A DNA stretch of 64,000 nucleotides from the NCBI RefSeq assembly GCF_900107975.1, contig NZ_FNVF01000008.1, forward strand, positions 124,001 to 188,000, in the 5' to 3' direction. The position numbers were made by a program, and so were the translations under genes. Below the pieces are notes generated by a model that had not been told where the DNA came from, did no database searches, and worked only from the letters and a program-made list of their open reading frames with translations. The DNA is from Paenibacillus sp. UNC499MF (GTDB taxonomy: Bacteria; Bacillota; Bacilli; Paenibacillales; NBRC-103111). Shown piece after piece: positions 17,307 through 25,447 of the stretch (position 1 is the stretch's first letter; each line of letters opens with the position of its first letter).

Positions 17307-20300
17307 TCAGTTGATAAAGCCTGCGGTGACAAGGAACCGCCGCAGCATGGCCGCGGACTGAGCGCGGGTCGCTTCGCCTTCCGGCGCCAGCGTGCCGTCT
17401 GTCATGCCGTTCATGAGACCGGCATGAACCGCTGCGGCTACTTCCGCCTGCGCCCAGCCGATCTTGCCCGAATCGGTATACCGGGCAAGAATCTCTTCCC
17501 GCTGCGGCTCCGTGAGCGCCGCAGCGGATGCCGCGCCCGCATAAGGCAGGGCGCGGACGAGCATGGCCGCCTGCTCCTCGCGGGTGATCGGGCGCTGAGG
17601 ACGGAACGAGCCGTCCTCATAGCCGCCGATCAGACCCGCTGCCGCCGCGGCGGCCACATCCCCGGCGAACCAGTCGGCGGAGCCGACGTCGCCGAAGGCT
17701 GCCGGCCCGGCCGCTTGAGGCAGGCCGAGCGCCCGGACGAGCAGCGCCGCGAATTCGGCGCGCGTAATGCCGCGTTCGGCGTCGAATCGGCCGCCGCCGC
17801 TGCCTTCCACGACGAGCTTCGCCGCGAGCAGCTCGACATCGGCCTGCGCCCAGTGGCCGGTCATGTCGGCGAAGACGGGCGCGCCGCTTACGACCGCGTA
17901 GAAGCCGCTGCCGCTGCGCTTGAACGTCACGGCCGTCTTCGCCGTGCCCGCCGGTGCGAAGAGGGACGGCGCGAATGAGAATTTCTTCTCATTCGGGTAA
18001 ACGCGCACGCCTGTCGCTCTCTTCGCGTCGAATGTCCCGTCCAGGATCAGCTCCAGCTGCCCTTTTGTCTCCAGCGCCGCAGAGCCACCGGACTGGGCTT
18101 TCGCCGCGATTTCCAGCTGCACCGGCGTTCCCCCGGACTGGAGACCTGCCGCTTTCACGGCCGTTCCGATCGCGGCCGCATCACTGTCCCCCGCATAGCG
18201 GAGGGTGTAGCGGACCGTCATCCCGCGGGCCTCGCCTCCCAGCCTGCGTGCCGCCTCGTCCAGCTTCAAATCCCGGAGCTGGACGGTGTATTTGCCGACC
18301 GGACCCGAGATAACGAGTGTCCGATTGCCTGGAGAGGCGTCCATCAGAGCGGACGCCGGGATTTCGACCGTATCGCCCGTGTAGGCGATCTCTACGGTCG
18401 GGTGAGTTTTGAGCGCTTCCCGCAGGGCGGAAGCGTCTACGGCACCTCCGGATGCCGTCACCTTGCCGGCTCCGTTGTTTCCGTTATTACCACCGTTGTT
18501 TCCGTTATTTCCGTTGTTGCCATTATTATTTCCACCGTTATTTCCATTGTTGCCGTTGTTGCCGTTGTTTCCTCCGCTTCCATTATCTCCGCCGCCGTTG
18601 CCTCCATCACTGCCTCCGCCTTTTACTTCGACAGTTACCGGCTGGGTGTAGAGATCGTACTTGTTAGCGGCATCGATAGAAGCCGTGTACCGCAGAAGAG
18701 CATGGGCTTTCCCCGCTTTTTTGGCTGTGATTTGGCTGCCGCTTACGTCTACGACATCCTGACCGTCCAGCAGGACGATATCCGGTGCGGCGTTCGTCTT
18801 CGTTCCTCTGTAGGACTCCACTTCCAGGGAAAGCGTTGCTTTTTCGCCCGGAGACAGGCTGTACGCGCTCTTTCCGGGTTTAACCGAAGCAGCCCAATCC
18901 GCGGACCAGGATGCATAATCGGTCGTAATGCCGAAGGCGCCCAACCCGAAAAACTTAATAAAATCGTTCTTGTTGTTGAACGTCCACGGAGAAATGATTA
19001 CGCCCCGGTGTTTGGCGGCTTCCATGAAGTTTTTACCGAGTCCGCCGTAGCTCGTGTTGAATGTCGCGTTCAAAGGCTGAAGCACCTTGAGCGTTTCTCT
19101 CAACGATTTGTTGACATTAGCCTCGTTGGCATAGCCGCTTGTCAGCAGTCCCGAAGGCATTTCGGGCATCAGCTCGGCAAGCCGCTTCAGCTGATTCGTG
19201 TCGAAGGACATCGCATCGACGAGGTCTTCGGCTTTCTTTTCCTTGATGATTCTTACAAAAGCATCGACCGCCGCGGGCGTACTCGTTTTGATTTCGGCCA
19301 TTACCATGCGGCCCTTGGATCTGGCCAGGTCGATCTGTTCATCGAGTGTCGGTATTTTTACATCGGGATACCCGTTCGGGAAAGGTTTGTTCGCGTTAAG
19401 TTTTTTGAGCTCGGCGAGGGTAAAGTCTTCGACTCTTCCTTTTCCGTTCGTCGTGTTTTCCAAGACGGAATCATGAACGATTACAAGCTCGCCGTCTTTG
19501 GTCAGGTACATGTCGTTTTCGATAAAATCGGCTCCATACTCTATAGAAAGCGCGTTGCTTTCGATCGTATTCTCCGGAGCTTCGGATGGAATGCCCCGAT
19601 GGCCGATAATGTACGGCTTCCGAATCAGAGTCGTTCCGTTGGAATACAGCTTCAGCGCTCCGACAGCCGCTTCCGGCGCATCCGTAACGATCCCGTTCGC
19701 TCCGCCCGTAATCAACGTGTGCAGGGACACGGTTTTGTCCTTTTGGGAAGATTGATCCTGCGCCCACACCACCAAAGCCCGCTGCTGGAGATAAGCCATA
19801 TTCTCACGCGTAGCCGCTTTTCCGGACAGGAGCGCGATTTTGGCCAGATTCACGGTCGTTTGCCGGCGGATTTCCATCAGCTCTTCGCTGGTATCCGCTT
19901 TAGCCTGACGGAAGTCCAGAATGCCGCGGATAATCGGGTAAGCCTGACGCGCTTTCTTAACCAGCCCGCCTTTGTCGGACACGATGAACGCGTCCTCGAT
20001 ACCTCTCGCTTTGAGCGCCTCGACAAGCTTGTCGGTGCTCGCCTCATCCCGGACATAGAAGGCCGGAATCACTTTGTTGTTCAGCGCTGCCAAGATGTCG
20101 TCCAGGCTGCCGATTTCAGCGCCTCCTGGAGCGGTGATTTTCAGATTGCCGTTCACATACAGCATAGCCGTCGCGGGAAGAGAAGTTCCCTGCAGCTTAA
20201 CCAGGTCGGCGGAGGATTGGAGCTCCATGACCACGGTAGGGGCCAGGGAAATCTTCGTTTCCGGCTCCACCACCTGCACGAAGCGCTCGGAAGGCAGCGG

Positions 20301-22778
20301 AGGAAGCGCATCCTGCTGGAGGGTGACGCGGATATTGTCCACCTTCATGCGGCTTCCGTTCGCCTGAAAGCCGATGCGGCCCTTCTTGTAAGCGCCCGCG
20401 TTATCGGTATCGACGAGAAGCTTGTCGCCGATCCATTCCTGTACGCGCTCGTTGTAGGCTTTTACCGTGTAACGGTACATTTTTGCGGAATCGATCGCTT
20501 CGGTGTAAGAACCCCGGTCCATCACATTCCATTCGTTAGCGGGTGTCCGTTCCGCGAATTCAACCCCGTTGACGGCAGCCGCGTTTTGCCGCACCGCCAT
20601 CTGATAATAAGGGATGTTGTCATTTTGGATACGGAACATGATCGAATTCCACCGTGCCGCATCATTAGCGGACAAATGCGTGATATCCGCTTCGATTTTG
20701 TAATTGCCGAACAGTCCCAGATACTCGGGGAGCAGCACGCGGGAAGGGTTGTCCGGAGCGGCGGAAGCGTTCATTTCGAATGCGCCCGATTTGACTGCTG
20801 CCGCAGAAGCGGTCGTTCCTTCTTTGCGTGTCCAATCCTTAGGAAGCGTGCCTTCGGCCGCTTGATCGAAGTTTTCCTCGTAGAGGGTATATTCCTTTTC
20901 CCCCGGATTTTTGGCGATGACCATTAAGGTGAGCGACGCGTTATCCTTCTGAACCGTAACCGGATAGGCGCCTTTTGTGTTCACCTGCAGAGTACCGCCG
21001 GAGACGGAGATCTCTTGACCGGCCGGTTTCCAGAGAAGCTCTCCGCCTTTCAGCGTGCCTTTGGAGAAGTCGCTGAATTCAGCCTGGAAACTCACCGTGC
21101 TGAGGTCCAGCTTCGCGCCGGTATCCGTCAGCACATAGCCTTCCGCATGCTGCAGCTTGACGGCTTGGGCGCCCGTCGCCGATGGAGTGACGGTGATTTC
21201 ACGCGCCGCTTCCGCGTTGGCGTAGACCGCTTTTACGGCCGCTTTGCCCGCTTTTACCGGATAGAGCTGGTTATTCACGATTTTGACGACCGATTCGTCG
21301 GACGAATAGAGACGAATCGCGCCGGGCGCCGGAACTTCCGTCAGCCCGTCCGAATAATACACGCTGCCCGTAACGGTTGCGGGGCCCGTCAAAGCTTCCA
21401 GCGTGCCCGGTATCGTCACGTCCAGCCGTTCGGCCGTTACCCGCGTCACCTTCAGGTTGTCGAACGAAACCTTGCTCTGATCGGCCTGAAAGCCGACTTT
21501 TCCTTTTTCCAGAAGATTGGAAGAAAAGTTCTGATCCATGAGAAGCGTAAAATCCGCCTCGTCCTTGGCTTTGATATATTCTTTGACGTTGTTTCCGACT
21601 GCGCGGACTTTCAACGTATACTCCTTGTCGAGCTCCAGCGGTTTCCACATGCCGCTTACGGGCGTAGGCGAAGCCCAGTTGTTATTGGGCATCCGGTAAG
21701 CCAGCTCGAATGTCCCGTTGCGGCGGACCGCCATCTGGTTGTACGGGTTTTTCCCGTCGGCCGCTCCCCGGAACATGAGAGCCGCCCATCTGGCGTCGTT
21801 CAGCACGCCTTCAAACCTCACGTCGGCTTCGACGGTGTAGTCGTCCCACTGGACAGGCGCGGAGATACGGGCCTGCTTCCCGGAAGCTTTGCCGTCGAAG
21901 TTCATGCGGCCGTTCCCGTATGTATCCTGAACGACGGTAAAGGGATCGCTGCCCGCGTTCACATCGGAAATCCAGCCGGCCGGAGTTTGCCCCGGCGCGT
22001 AGCCGTCGAAATTATCCTGCAGGAGCACGGGGTCGATTAGAGCGGAAACCGGATTCTCGTCTTTCAGGTTGAGAATTCCGTAACCGGCCGTGTCGTTCCA
22101 GAACGATTTGGAGTTAAACGCGCTCCAGTAGCTCGTCCGCTGCTTGCTCGTATCGGCTTCGTAACGGTCCGTTACGCCGATTTCAAAGCCGAGCTGCTTT
22201 TGCAGGCCCGCGTCGAAACGGAGCATCTCCCACGGAATCGCGGTTTCCAGCGTCCAGCCGTCCTGACCGGCCGCGATTGCCCTCAAGATTTTCTTCTCGT
22301 CTTTGCCGCTGTGATTGCCCAGGGCCGCTCCGAAATGAAACTCCGGCGTCGAGCCGGGCCGGTACACGAAGCCCGCCTGCATATCGTCGGCTGCGAAAGG
22401 CGCCGACTGGTGAAGAGTCGGATCGAAGAAGAAATTGACAGCGTCCTGCTCGAACCAGTACCCCGTTCCGCCCGGGAACAGCGTGTCGTCCTCGGCTTTC
22501 ACGCCGATATACAAATACTTGTTATCCCACAGCATTCCGAACCGGGCGTTTTTAAACGTGCCTTCGCCTGTCCGGACATTCATCGTTTCGCTGACGTTCC
22601 AGAGCGATTCGTCAATCCTGCCGTCGATTACAGGCGGAGTCAGCGTCTTGCGGACATCCAGCTCCTTCCTCCCCGGGTCGGCAGCGTGCGCCGCCCCGTC
22701 GAACAGGCCAAGCGGAGCCGTACCGCACAGTAAAGCGGCGGTTAGAACCAGGCTCAAAAACCGGGAAAATCTCCTCAT
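17307..22778 (-). CDS. Giant S-layer-anchored protein: CBM9-like, lectin-like, tandem GDPD and three SLH domains
   Basis: The 1823-residue protein has a signal peptide (MRRFSRFLSLVLTAALLCG). Domains in order: a CBM9-like domain (about 35-245, VIDGRIDESLW); a laminin-G-like domain (about 250-445, NFDGYAPGQTPAGW...FDNLKVT); an Ig-like region (about 450-620); and a second laminin-G-like domain (about 625-815). Then come a degenerate GDPD barrel (about 835-1050) and an active GDPD barrel (about 1052-1310, IIGHRG, APENT, FIENDMYLTKDG, IVHDS). A Gly/Asn linker (about 1384-1434) and a beta domain precede three SLH motifs (about 1639-1823). It should bind secondary cell-wall polymer and cleave phosphodiesters at the surface. 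The start is the ATG at 22778 behind AAAGGAATGG. It is paralogous to 3637-5688. Confidence 0.92.
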   Translation of the reverse strand: MRRFSRFLSLVLTAALLCGTAPLGLFDGAAHAADPGRKELDVRKTLTPPVIDGRIDESLWNVSETMNVRTGEGTFKNARFGMLWDNKYLYIGVKAEDDTLFPGGTGYWFEQDAVNFFFDPTLHQSAPFAADDMQAGFVYRPGSTPEFHFGAALGNHSGKDEKKILRAIAAGQDGWTLETAIPWEMLRFDAGLQKQLGFEIGVTDRYEADTSKQRTSYWSAFNSKSFWNDTAGYGILNLKDENPVSALIDPVLLQDNFDGYAPGQTPAGWISDVNAGSDPFTVVQDTYGNGRMNFDGKASGKQARISAPVQWDDYTVEADVRFEGVLNDARWAALMFRGAADGKNPYNQMAVRRNGTFELAYRMPNNNWASPTPVSGMWKPLELDKEYTLKVRAVGNNVKEYIKAKDEADFTLLMDQNFSSNLLEKGKVGFQADQSKVSFDNLKVTRVTAERLDVTIPGTLEALTGPATVTGSVYYSDGLTEVPAPGAIRLYSSDESVVKIVNNQLYPVKAGKAAVKAVYANAEAAREITVTPSATGAQAVKLQHAEGYVLTDTGAKLDLSTVSFQAEFSDFSKGTLKGGELLWKPAGQEISVSGGTLQVNTKGAYPVTVQKDNASLTLMVIAKNPGEKEYTLYEENFDQAAEGTLPKDWTRKEGTTASAAAVKSGAFEMNASAAPDNPSRVLLPEYLGLFGNYKIEADITHLSANDAARWNSIMFRIQNDNIPYYQMAVRQNAAAVNGVEFAERTPANEWNVMDRGSYTEAIDSAKMYRYTVKAYNERVQEWIGDKLLVDTDNAGAYKKGRIGFQANGSRMKVDNIRVTLQQDALPPLPSERFVQVVEPETKISLAPTVVMELQSSADLVKLQGTSLPATAMLYVNGNLKITAPGGAEIGSLDDILAALNNKVIPAFYVRDEASTDKLVEALKARGIEDAFIVSDKGGLVKKARQAYPIIRGILDFRQAKADTSEELMEIRRQTTVNLAKIALLSGKAATRENMAYLQQRALVVWAQDQSSQKDKTVSLHTLITGGANGIVTDAPEAAVGALKLYSNGTTLIRKPYIIGHRGIPSEAPENTIESNALSIEYGADFIENDMYLTKDGELVIVHDSVLENTTNGKGRVEDFTLAELKKLNANKPFPNGYPDVKIPTLDEQIDLARSKGRMVMAEIKTSTPAAVDAFVRIIKEKKAEDLVDAMSFDTNQLKRLAELMPEMPSGLLTSGYANEANVNKSLRETLKVLQPLNATFNTSYGGLGKNFMEAAKHRGVIISPWTFNNKNDFIKFFGLGAFGITTDYASWSADWAASVKPGKSAYSLSPGEKATLSLEVESYRGTKTNAAPDIVLLDGQDVVDVSGSQITAKKAGKAHALLRYTASIDAANKYDLYTQPVTVEVKGGGSDGGNGGGDNGSGGNNGNNGNNGNNGGNNNGNNGNNGNNGGNNGNNGAGKVTASGGAVDASALREALKTHPTVEIAYTGDTVEIPASALMDASPGNRTLVISGPVGKYTVQLRDLKLDEAARRLGGEARGMTVRYTLRYAGDSDAAAIGTAVKAAGLQSGGTPVQLEIAAKAQSGGSAALETKGQLELILDGTFDAKRATGVRVYPNEKKFSFAPSLFAPAGTAKTAVTFKRSGSGFYAVVSGAPVFADMTGHWAQADVELLAAKLVVEGSGGGRFDAERGITRAEFAALLVRALGLPQAAGPAAFGDVGSADWFAGDVAAAAAAGLIGGYEDGSFRPQRPITREEQAAMLVRALPYAGAASAAALTEPQREEILARYTDSGKIGWAQAEVAAAVHAGLMNGMTDGTLAPEGEATRAQSAAMLRRFLVTAGFIN
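18470..18630 (-). repeat. Low-complexity Gly/Asn-encoding repeat
   Basis: Tandem codons for NNG units (GNNGNNGNNGNNGG and variants) form a flexible linker of about 50 residues before the C-terminal part. The DNA is a degenerate 9-bp repeat, likely to vary in length between strains. Confidence 0.85.
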
Positions 22779-23137
22779 TTCGTATCCATTCCTTTCGGAT
22801 GAGATATCCGGATCGGTTCCGGACGCCAAGGAGAGAACAACAAAAAAACCCTCTATCCATCAAACCGAAAATGCCGAAGCAAGACATTTATCGTTTGTGC
22901 ATAAAGGGTTTTCTCCTGGACTCTTACCCTTGGATATTCAGTTGTTCCTGCATGTCCCTTACTCTACCAGTACTATGTCAGCGCTGCGTTAAGTATGCTT
23001 GAAGATTTTGTAAGGGTATGGATGGAAACGGCGGGAACGTATTTGCACCGAAGGAATGGAAAGGATTGCGGATTGACTTCTTAAAACCTATCGGTTAAGT
23101 TGGTTATAAATCTTTGACAACCCGTGAGGTGATCTTC
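22779..23137. other. Divergent spacer with leader of the SLH gene
   Basis: This spacer of about 360 bp holds the attenuator-like leader at 22840-22990 on the minus strand and the DUF4395 ribosome binding site on the plus strand. I could not assign a convincing promoter to either gene. Confidence 0.5.
22840..22990 (-). promoter_or_regulatory. Candidate attenuator/riboswitch leader with competing hairpins
   Basis: On the minus-strand RNA, AAGGGT (22931-22926) can pair with ACCCTT (22909-22904). The overlapping AAAACCCT (22912-22905) can instead pair with AGGGTTTT (22852-22845), which runs into a T-tract. The second pairing encloses a small inner stem (22869-22889). This mutually exclusive antiterminator/terminator layout ends 64 nt before the SLH gene start. 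It matches no riboswitch class I know. Confidence 0.5.
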
Positions 23138-23548
23138 TTGAAGGAAATCCCTATGTCCCATATCAAAGCGAATCAGGCCGGCATCGTCCTGTTCGTGGCG
23201 CTTACCTTCGCTGCCCGTCAGCCTTGGCTGCTCGGTTTGCTCCTAGCCGTCCAGCTCGCGGGTCTGCTGTTCCGGTGGAACTTGTTCGTGCAGCTGGCCA
23301 AACCCTTCCTGGGGACGGACGGCGAAACCCAGGCGGCGGAGCTTCAGCGCTTCAATAACGTGCTCGCCGTGCTGTTCCTCCTTCTGTCCGTTCTCTCGTT
23401 CTCCGTCGGCTGGACGGCTGCGGGCTACGTATTTGCCGGCATGCTGCTCGCGGCAGCCGGCACCGCTCTGCTCGGCTACTGCATCGGCTGCACGCTTTAC
23501 TTCCAGTACAAGCAGTTTCTCGTGAGAAGACGTCTGAAGCGCTCCTGA
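23138..23548 (+). CDS. DUF4395 family membrane protein
   Basis: The 136-residue integral membrane protein has about four hydrophobic segments (IVLFVALTFAARQPWLLGLLLAVQ, VLAVLFLLLSVLSFSVGW, YVFAGMLLAAAGTALLGY). It has the family's N-terminal KEIP...ANQ motif and a CxxC motif in GYCIGCTLYFQYK. The conserved KEIP favours the TTG at 23138, with GAGGTG 6 nt upstream, over the in-frame ATG five codons later. The CxxC may be redox-active or metal-binding. DUF4395 proteins often occur near thioredoxin-type genes, but none is adjacent here. Confidence 0.8.
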   Translation: MKEIPMSHIKANQAGIVLFVALTFAARQPWLLGLLLAVQLAGLLFRWNLFVQLAKPFLGTDGETQAAELQRFNNVLAVLFLLLSVLSFSVGWTAAGYVFAGMLLAAAGTALLGYCIGCTLYFQYKQFLVRRRLKRS

Positions 23549-23638
23549 TACCAGTTTCAGCCTTCAATCCACGCGCGGAATTTCGCACGTCTGTTCGATA
23601 TTTAACCTGGCTTTAGCCCGCCACCTCCTCAAAAGAAA

Positions 23639-23664
23639 GAACCCGCCGGTCAACCGGCGGGTTC
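23639..23664 (-). terminator. Hairpin, second terminator for the DinB transcript
   Basis: A perfect 12-bp stem GAACCCGCCGGT/ACCGGCGGGTTC is followed on the minus strand by TTTCTTTTG. Confidence 0.6.
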
Positions 23665-23708
23665 CGCAAAAACGCAGTCATCCTTCCGTCGGTATAGCTC
23701 CCGGAAGG

Positions 23709-23745
23709 AAAACAGGAAGGAGCGCGGCTCCTTCCTGTTTTTATT
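23709..23745. terminator. Bidirectional terminator
   Basis: AAACAGGAAGGAGC pairs with GCTCCTTCCTGTTT around a 3-nt loop and is followed by TTATTTT. It lies at the 3' end of the DinB gene and downstream of the DUF4395 gene. Confidence 0.85.
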
Positions 23746-24234
23746 TTAAGCGTACAGCATAAAGAAGTTCAGCTCATGGCCGTTCTGCTTCAAATAATTG
23801 TACAGCTGCGAACGGTGGTGAAAAAGATGCGTTACGATTTCGATCAGCCATTTGATTTGCGGCATGCCGTGCTCCAGATAGAAGGCTTTCGTCTCTTTGT
23901 TCAAAAGCTCTTCCTCGCTCAGTGAAACCATATAAGCTTTCAGGGTATCGAAGTGGGTCCGCAGCCGCTCCGCCAGCTGTTCCGGGTCCGTAATGTCCTG
24001 CGCGCCGTTCTCGACAAGTTCAACCTCCGGCTGCGATTTTTCCTGCAGAATGGCCAGATCCGAAGCCGGGATGGCGACAATATGATGAACGAGCTGAAGA
24101 AGCGTCCGCATGTTATCCCCCGGGGTGAACGCCCACTCCTCCGGTCCGATCCGCCTGATCAGCGTCTCGCTTGTCCGGACAGACAGCTCAAGCTCGTCCA
24201 GAAGATGGTCCCTGATTTGCATAACTCCGTTCAT
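23746..24234 (-). CDS. DinB family putative metal-dependent protein
   Basis: The 162-residue four-helix-bundle protein of the DinB/YfiT superfamily shows the metal-binding His pattern. LVHHIVAIP follows the first long helix and LFHHRSQLYNYLKQNG near the C-terminus supplies the HxxxH-type pair. Many members are thiol-dependent transferases (bacillithiol in Bacillota), but the substrate here is unknown. The start is the ATG at 24234 with GGATGAGG upstream; an ATG four codons earlier overlaps the ribosome binding site. It follows the AraC gene by about 64 nt on the same strand, so the regulator and enzyme probably form an operon. Confidence 0.88.
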   Translation of the reverse strand: MNGVMQIRDHLLDELELSVRTSETLIRRIGPEEWAFTPGDNMRTLLQLVHHIVAIPASDLAILQEKSQPEVELVENGAQDITDPEQLAERLRTHFDTLKAYMVSLSEEELLNKETKAFYLEHGMPQIKWLIEIVTHLFHHRSQLYNYLKQNGHELNFFMLYA

Positions 24235-24298
24235 AGATAGCCTCATCCTTTCTCAATTTCCATCGAAGACAGATATCAGTATAACCAAACACGGCCCT

Positions 24299-25168
24299 TT
24301 ACCGATTGGATAAATCGGACATGCCCCGGTATTCGGCTGCCGCCTGCATCGGGGAAGCTCCGTAAAATCTTTTGAACTCCCGGATCATATGCGCCTGATC
24401 GAAAAACCCCCGCTCTGCAGCCACAGCCGCCCAATTGCTGACGGAACCCGCCTGAATGTCTCTAAGGAGCGTTTGGAACCGCACGACTTCGGCAAACTTT
24501 TTGGGGCTGAGGCCCACCCATTGCCGGAAAGAGCGGTGAAGCTGCCTCGTGCTGATGGTCTCGGACCGCGCCAGCTCGCTTACGGTTGCCTCACCGCCTG
24601 TAATAAAGACGCGGTACAGCACATTTTTCAACCGGGCGTCCCCGTACGTCTCCTTGTTAACCAGCTGCCGCAGCAGGCACGCTTCGACCGCTCCGATTCT
24701 GTCCCGGAAAGACCGGGCTTCCCGCACGCGTTCCCCGGTTTCCGCCCCGATAACCGGACCGATCAGCTCTGCCGCAACCGCCCGATCGTGAAATTCGGAC
24801 ACCGCCGTCTTCAAGAACGGATACGCCCCGCCGGGCATAAAACGGATTCCGAAATTTCTCACGGGCGTTCCCTCCGCGTAGGAAATGGTAAAAGCCTGCT
24901 GGAAAGTGCCGCAGTATCTAACATTCCATTCACCCGAGGCCAGATTCTCCGTAAATATGATATCCGTACAACCGTCGGGAAGAACCCGGTCCACCGTGTC
25001 CGGCTGAAAGAGCGGATGCCTCTCCCCGGCTCCGCGCGGTTCGGACTGCCAGTAACAGCATACGTACGGCTTGAGAGCGGGGGACGGCGCTTTTTCCGCA
25101 TATATATAGGAAGAAATTCTTCCGTTCGCCTGAACGGGCCGGAATAAGTCGTGCAGTTTCGCATCCAT
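24299..25168 (-). CDS. AraC family transcription regulator
   Basis: The 289-residue regulator has an N-terminal beta-rich sensor domain of the type found before AraC HTHs (SSYIYAEKAPSPALKPYVCCYW, VLPDGCTDIIFT, NFGIRFMPGGAY). A C-terminal AraC double helix-turn-helix lies at about 190-285 (VSELARSETISTRQLHRSF and AAVAAERGFFDQAHMIREFK, with FYGASPMQ). The PDGCTDIIF motif is frequent in regulators paired with DinB or methyltransferase genes. It probably controls itself and the downstream DinB gene. Confidence 0.9.
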   Translation of the reverse strand: MDAKLHDLFRPVQANGRISSYIYAEKAPSPALKPYVCCYWQSEPRGAGERHPLFQPDTVDRVLPDGCTDIIFTENLASGEWNVRYCGTFQQAFTISYAEGTPVRNFGIRFMPGGAYPFLKTAVSEFHDRAVAAELIGPVIGAETGERVREARSFRDRIGAVEACLLRQLVNKETYGDARLKNVLYRVFITGGEATVSELARSETISTRQLHRSFRQWVGLSPKKFAEVVRFQTLLRDIQAGSVSNWAAVAAERGFFDQAHMIREFKRFYGASPMQAAAEYRGMSDLSNR

Positions 25169-25447
25169 CTTCCCCCAGAAGCCTCCTCGTCCTTTTTCCT
25201 CTATCTCCCACTATAAGCCCGCAGCAAAAGCCGAGCAAGGCTCATTTTAAAGGCAAATTCCAGCCCTTTTACCATCAAAATAAAATATTTTCTGTAAAAA
25301 AGCTGAAATTAACCATTTTTTATGGAATACAAGACCTTTAAGAACTGTCTTACATAGTGTACAGGCCTAATCTTGATAAAGGGAGGAGGTTCCGGATCGT
25401 TCACTAGCTCGTTTATTGTTCAAATATGAATGAAAAGAGGGAACTAG

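Noticed and set aside
18470-18630. Repeat array considered as a CRISPR
   Set aside because: The unit is 9 bp, in frame, and encodes Asn/Gly; there are no spacers or cas genes.
18402-20927. Long open frame on the plus strand opposite the giant SLH gene
   Set aside because: It is antisense to clear GDPD and Ig-like coding sequence, lacks a ribosome binding site, and has shadow composition (Arg, His and Val rich).
22840-22990. c-di-GMP or c-di-AMP riboswitch upstream of the SLH gene
   Set aside because: The conserved core sequences of those classes are not present; kept only as an orphan attenuator.
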